From SXOA01 sp046593355 (GTDB lineage Bacteria > Planctomycetota > Planctomycetia > Pirellulales > Pirellulaceae), in contig JBKJNY010000223.1 of the NCBI GenBank assembly GCA_046593355.1, forward strand, positions 1-64,000: a stretch of DNA of 64,000 nucleotides. Reading direction: 5' to 3'. Position numbers and translations under genes: made by a program. Below, piece after piece: positions 60,810 through 64,000 of this stretch. The notes under the pieces are model-generated. The model saw only the letters and a list, made by a program, of their open reading frames with translations, ran no database searches and had not been told where the DNA came from. The first letter of the stretch is position 1. Every line of letters begins with the position of its first letter.

Positions 60810-61325
60810 TTGCCCGCCCCGCCCCCCCTCGACTATTCTCCGCCCCCGACCGTCGGCAGCTCCGCGGAAGGTGGCGCTACGCGCGGCCGACCGCTATGGT
60901 TTCCGTTTCCCCTGAAATGGTACGAACGGCTGCCGCTGGTGTTGGTGGGAGGCATGCTGGTCACTCTGCTTGGAGTGTCAGCGCGGCTCACGCCTAGTTC
61001 GGCGGGGCTGGGAACGCACCAGCAGCTCGGTTTGCCAGAATGTTCCGTGCGACAGTTTTTCGGCATTCGCTGTCCTAGTTGCGGGATGACCACCTCCTGG
61101 GCCCACATGGTCCGGGGGCAAGTCCTCTCCTCGGTGAAGGCGAATTCCGGCGGGGCCCTGCTGGCCATTGTGGCGGCCACCGCGGGGCCGTGGATGCTCC
61201 TGTGCGGGCTGCGTGGCCGCTGGCTGCTCTGCCCGCCCAATGAGTGGGTCGTGGTGGGAATCGGACTGGCGGTGGTGTTCATTACCGTGATGGACTGGAT
61301 CATTCGGCTGAACTGGCAGCTCTGA
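60810..61325 (+). CDS. DUF2752 membrane protein
   Basis: A 171-residue membrane protein with the DUF2752 signature CPSCGMTTSWAHMVRG. Four helices. Starts with TTG 60810. Function unknown. Confidence 0.85.
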   Translation: MPAPPPLDYSPPPTVGSSAEGGATRGRPLWFPFPLKWYERLPLVLVGGMLVTLLGVSARLTPSSAGLGTHQQLGLPECSVRQFFGIRCPSCGMTTSWAHMVRGQVLSSVKANSGGALLAIVAATAGPWMLLCGLRGRWLLCPPNEWVVVGIGLAVVFITVMDWIIRLNWQL

Positions 61326-61393
61326 CGCAGCCGGGTCAGCATTGCGGCAAGGAAGCCGACGAGTCATTTGAGTATTAGCGCAAAGGATTGCCC

Positions 61394-62068
61394 ATGAGCC
61401 GGACTCTTTTTTCCTCGCGGCGTCTCTGCTTATCGCGGCTGCTGGGGCTGGGCGCTCTGACCGGCCTCGTCGCCAACTCCGGCGGCTGCACGTTCCTGTC
61501 GCAACTTGTCATGACGATGCAGGACCGCCGCATCGACGCCAAGTTCAACGGCCTGGAAGGCAAGAAAGTCGCCGTCGTCTGCCTCGATGCCCACACGCTC
61601 CGGCAGCCGGGGGGTGAGGCCGATGCGATGGCGCGGGCACTGGCCAAGGAGCTGGCCGCCAACGTCAAGGACATCAAGCTAATTTCGGAATCCAAGGTCG
61701 CTGACTGGATGGACAACCAGCGGGACGACGTGGTGGACTTCCGCGACGTGGCCAAGGGGGTGAAAGCAGACATGGTCGTCGGCATCGACCTCAAAGCCTT
61801 CCGCATCCACGAACCGGGGGGCACCACGCTCCGCGGCCGGGCCACCGTGGAAGCCAAAGTCTACGACCTGTCCAAGCCGCACGATCCCGTCCACACGATT
61901 GAGGAAACGCAGATCACCTTCCCGGAACACGGCCAGGTCCACGTCACGGAAAGCGCCGTGAATTTCCGCAAAGTCTTCATCCAGCAAATCGCCCACAGCC
62001 TGGCCAAGGAATTCTACGCCTTCGACAAGACGCTCGATTTCAACTCGGATGCGAAGTTCATCGACTAG
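61394..62068 (+). CDS. Lipoprotein of unknown function
   Basis: A 224-residue putative lipoprotein; the N-terminal arginine pair SSRRLCLSRLL and the lipobox-like NSGGC (near residue 31) suggest an envelope lipoprotein. The body has KVAVVCLDAHTLRQPGGEADAMARALAKEL, VKADMVVGIDLKAFRIHEPG and TVEAKVYDL. No family recognised. ATG 61394. Its stop overlaps the start of a methylase relic. Confidence 0.75.
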   Translation: MSRTLFSSRRLCLSRLLGLGALTGLVANSGGCTFLSQLVMTMQDRRIDAKFNGLEGKKVAVVCLDAHTLRQPGGEADAMARALAKELAANVKDIKLISESKVADWMDNQRDDVVDFRDVAKGVKADMVVGIDLKAFRIHEPGGTTLRGRATVEAKVYDLSKPHDPVHTIEETQITFPEHGQVHVTESAVNFRKVFIQQIAHSLAKEFYAFDKTLDFNSDAKFID

Positions 62069-62388
62069 CGGCTGCGGAGATTGACCGGCACTGGGAATTC
62101 GTCGGTCAGGACATCGACCTGCGCTGCGTGCGGATGACCGCGATCAATCTGGCGATGCGGAACCTCTACGGCTACGTCATCTGGGGAAACACGCTGGCAA
62201 GTGAGCAGCGACTGGTGTATCGGACCGGTCTTAACCTGCGGGGTTTTGTGCGGCAAGCGACGATAGGGGAGTGGCCAGAGGAAGTCTTCAAGGCGGTAGT
62301 GAAAGCGTCACCTGTCGATTCTGATCCAGGCGGGCGTGGAGCGCCGCCGCAGCCAGTAACACCGGGATCGCAGTTGCGACTATTCTGA
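62065..62388 (+). pseudogene. 3' remnant of an N-6 DNA methylase
   Basis: In the frame open before 62128: AAEIDRHWEFVGQDIDLRC, VRMTAINLAMRNLYGYVIWG, NTLASEQRLVYRTGLN. This matches the end of adenine-specific type I/III-like methylases. The catalytic NPPF part is absent. The homology begins exactly at the end of the preceding gene, so a junction sits at about 62065. Confidence 0.8.
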
Positions 62389-62408
62389 AACTGCTATCAG
62401 CGCTAGCG

Positions 62409-63230
62409 ATGAAACCGCGGCGGTCGCACAGGTTAAACACCCTTGCTTGCGTCCGACATCCGCGGGATCCTGGATCGTGCGGATCTTGCCCGAGTCGTAA
62501 CCGAAAGTGGTCCGGCGGCCGAACGGGACGAGTATATGGACCTGTCCCCGATTCGTTTTCCGCCGACGAGCAGCCCACTAGCCTCTCCTCCGCCGGCAAC
62601 ATCATCTGGCCCCTCACCGACCACCTCGGCACCGCCCGCGATCTGGCCGACCAAAACGAATCCACCTACACCACCACCGTCACCAACCACCGCACCTACA
62701 ACGCCTTTGGCAAGGTCACAGCCGAAACCAACTCCGCCGTAGACAGCGACCCGAGCTACACAGGCAAGATCACCGACAGCGACACGAATCTTCAGAACAA
62801 CCTGAACCGGTGGTACGATGCCGTTCTGGGTCAATGGCCAGGTGAGGATCCAGTTGGCTTCCGTGGAAACGACAAGAATCTCCGGAAATACGTTGGGAAT
62901 GCGTCCACTATTTACATTGACCCCCTCGGCCTGAGAACTGAAATCTCCTTCCCTCCAAATATGCCGCAGGCACAGCGGGACTTGTACGAGTTACAACTCA
63001 TGGCGCTGTTACAAGACTTAGCGAATGATGATGAGGTCTCCATTGGTGGGGTTATGGCTCGCTATGTTCTCAATGACCCAAACTATATACTTAGGATTGT
63101 CATTGACCCGACGCTAACCGCGAATGCATTTGGAGTAGCAAGCGGGAGATTTGGCATTATTACCATCAACCCTATGGCCAACACGCTGATACTGAGCTGC
63201 TTGGCAAATTTCGGACAGTGTTGTGGCTAA
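62409..63230 (+). pseudogene. 3' fragment of an RHS-repeat gene
   Basis: The RHS core end is clear from about 62530: VYGPVPDSFSADEQ, WPLTDHLGTARDLADQ, NRWYDAVLGQWPGEDPVGF and NLRKYVGNASTIYIDPLGL. The upstream RHS repeats are missing and the first 40 codons are not RHS-like. About 90 residues after PLGL are a variable tail (RTEISFPPNMPQAQRDLYEL...LILSCLANFGQCCG), the usual place of a toxin domain. Stop at 63228. Confidence 0.75.
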
Positions 63231-63249
63231 GGTGACAGGAGCAGTTGGG

Positions 63250-64000
63250 CAGGGCGATTGCACCGTAACTTACGTACCGAACAGGACTTGCGCGAGGTAG
63301 CTGTCGTTCCAGCCAGCGACGAGGCGTTTGTTCTTGACACCAATCTTGAGGGAGTGGTTGTTCTTGAGTAGGCTGAGTGTGGTGCGGCGGAGGAGACTGA
63401 AGTTGGCGTCGGCGTGATTTTTGCGCAGGCGGCACTGGTTTTCGCCGAAGGTCACGTCGAGTTGCCAGTGCAAGCGGTTTTCAATCGACCAGTGGCCGCG
63501 GGCCGCGGCGGCGAACTTCTGGCCCGTGAGCTTCTTGCTCAAGATATAGTGACGCACCTCGCTGGTTTCTTTTCCGTCGCGACAGGTCAGGTTGACGGCG
63601 ATGCTGATCGCTGTCAACTTTTTCCAGCGGTGGCGGTCGGGCAAATCCTTGGGCACGGGGCACACCTAGTAGGTGCGGGTCTCGCGCCGCCCGTGCCCGG
63701 TCTCCACCGTTTCATGGCGGCTGACCGGCACGCGGGCGAAGTCGTCAGCCAGGTGATCGATAAAGTGGTCGGCGATTCCCTGTTCGAGAGTCGGCTGGTT
63801 GCCCTTCGCCGCGAGCAAATAATCGGCATCGCGTCCCACGATTGTCGCGGCGATCGCGGTTTGACAACCCATCGCATCGATCGTCACCAAACAGCCGGAA
63901 AGCTCGAGCATTCCCAGCAATTTTCGGGATGGCCGTGATCTCGTTGCTCTTGGCGTCCGTGACCACTTGTCCCAAACTGATCTGGTTGGCGGTGGCCCAA
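63250..64000 (-). mobile_element. ISAs1-family insertion sequence, partial
   Basis: The window ends within an IS whose transposase (63270 onwards) is ISAs1-type. CAGGGCGATTGCACC (63250-63264) just beyond the transposase stop may be the terminal inverted repeat. It inserted 20 nt after the RHS stop. The far end is outside the window. Confidence 0.7.
63270..64000 (-). pseudogene. ISAs1-family transposase with a frameshift and a stop
   Basis: Read as joined frames: ATANQISLGQVVTDAKSNEI, then LLGMLELSGCLVTIDAMGCQ, TAIAATIVGRDADYLLAAKG, RHETVETGHGRRETRTY, then TAG (63668-63666), and VPKDLPDRHRWKKLTAISIA, AAAARGHWSIENRLHWQLDV, VLFGT with a TAA at 63270. The DDE residue is D in VTIDAMGCQ. The frame shifts at an AAAA run at 63921-63924 (antisense). 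Two lesions, so inactive. Confidence 0.8.

Noticed and set aside
1..64000. tRNA, rRNA, CRISPR or replication origin
   Set aside because: Looked for cloverleaf-like ends, repeat-spacer arrays and DnaA boxes by eye; none convincing. A tRNAscan-SE or Rfam search would settle it.

Overview
This window looks like a chromosomal segment of a high-GC bacterium of the phylum Planctomycetota, perhaps near Pirellulales (order uncertain). Support comes from a PQQ-type beta-propeller protein, a DUF6677-type protein, small membrane proteins opening with a FSLRDLLLL-type N-terminus, a secreted protein with an NRCGANGCHG motif, a flotillin (FloA) followed by a Gln/Pro-rich partner, an exported Cys-rich repeat protein, an NTPase fused to pentapeptide repeats, and many intergenic palindromic repeats. 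No rRNA, tRNA, CRISPR array or origin was recognised by eye.

Layout. 0-17 kb: DEAD-box helicase, PQQ beta-propeller protein, hicAB with a visible promoter/operator, SH3-domain protein, a PAS kinase/FixJ-type regulator pair, a HI0933-family flavoprotein, small membrane and lipoprotein genes, a PIG-L deacetylase, and a korB/korA pair for a 2-oxoacid:ferredoxin oxidoreductase. 17-22 kb: a CBS protein, then a type IIG-like restriction-methyltransferase gene whose centre is missing and replaced by a three-gene cassette headed by a TIGR04255 protein, then a repeat-rich gap. 22-29 kb: rpmF-fabD-fabG, floA and partner, a 3-hydroxyisobutyrate-dehydrogenase-like enzyme, a large membrane protein. 29-31.5 kb: a toxin-antitoxin patch with a PIN toxin, a short antitoxin-like gene, hicB with a nonsense-mutated hicA, an XRE antitoxin split by an in-frame TAG, and two Uma2 relics. 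31.5-49 kb: mostly housekeeping and transport genes (DASS transporter, aquaporin, transglutaminase-like protein, CobW GTPase, tilS, rny, rsmG, EamA transporter, class III aminotransferase) plus the Cys-rich protein.

49-58.5 kb is the most unusual part. A two-gene module occurs twice (50.9-51.7 and 55.7-56.6 kb), both copies translationally coupled by an ATGA overlap. One copy borders a phospholipase-D-type nuclease gene. The other lies 65 bp downstream of an NTPase-pentapeptide repeat gene, probably in one operon. I regard this as the best candidate for an undescribed conflict or defence system. 58.6-62 kb holds a planctomycete secreted protein, the YmdB-like phosphodiesterase, a DUF2752 protein and a lipoprotein. 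62-64 kb is debris: the 3' ends of an N-6 DNA methylase gene and an RHS gene, and a broken ISAs1-family transposase running off the window.

Intergenic DNA is crowded with several families of palindromic REP-like elements. One copy lies in frame inside a coding sequence and another supplies a stop codon. All functional calls come from reading motifs by eye; no database search was run.
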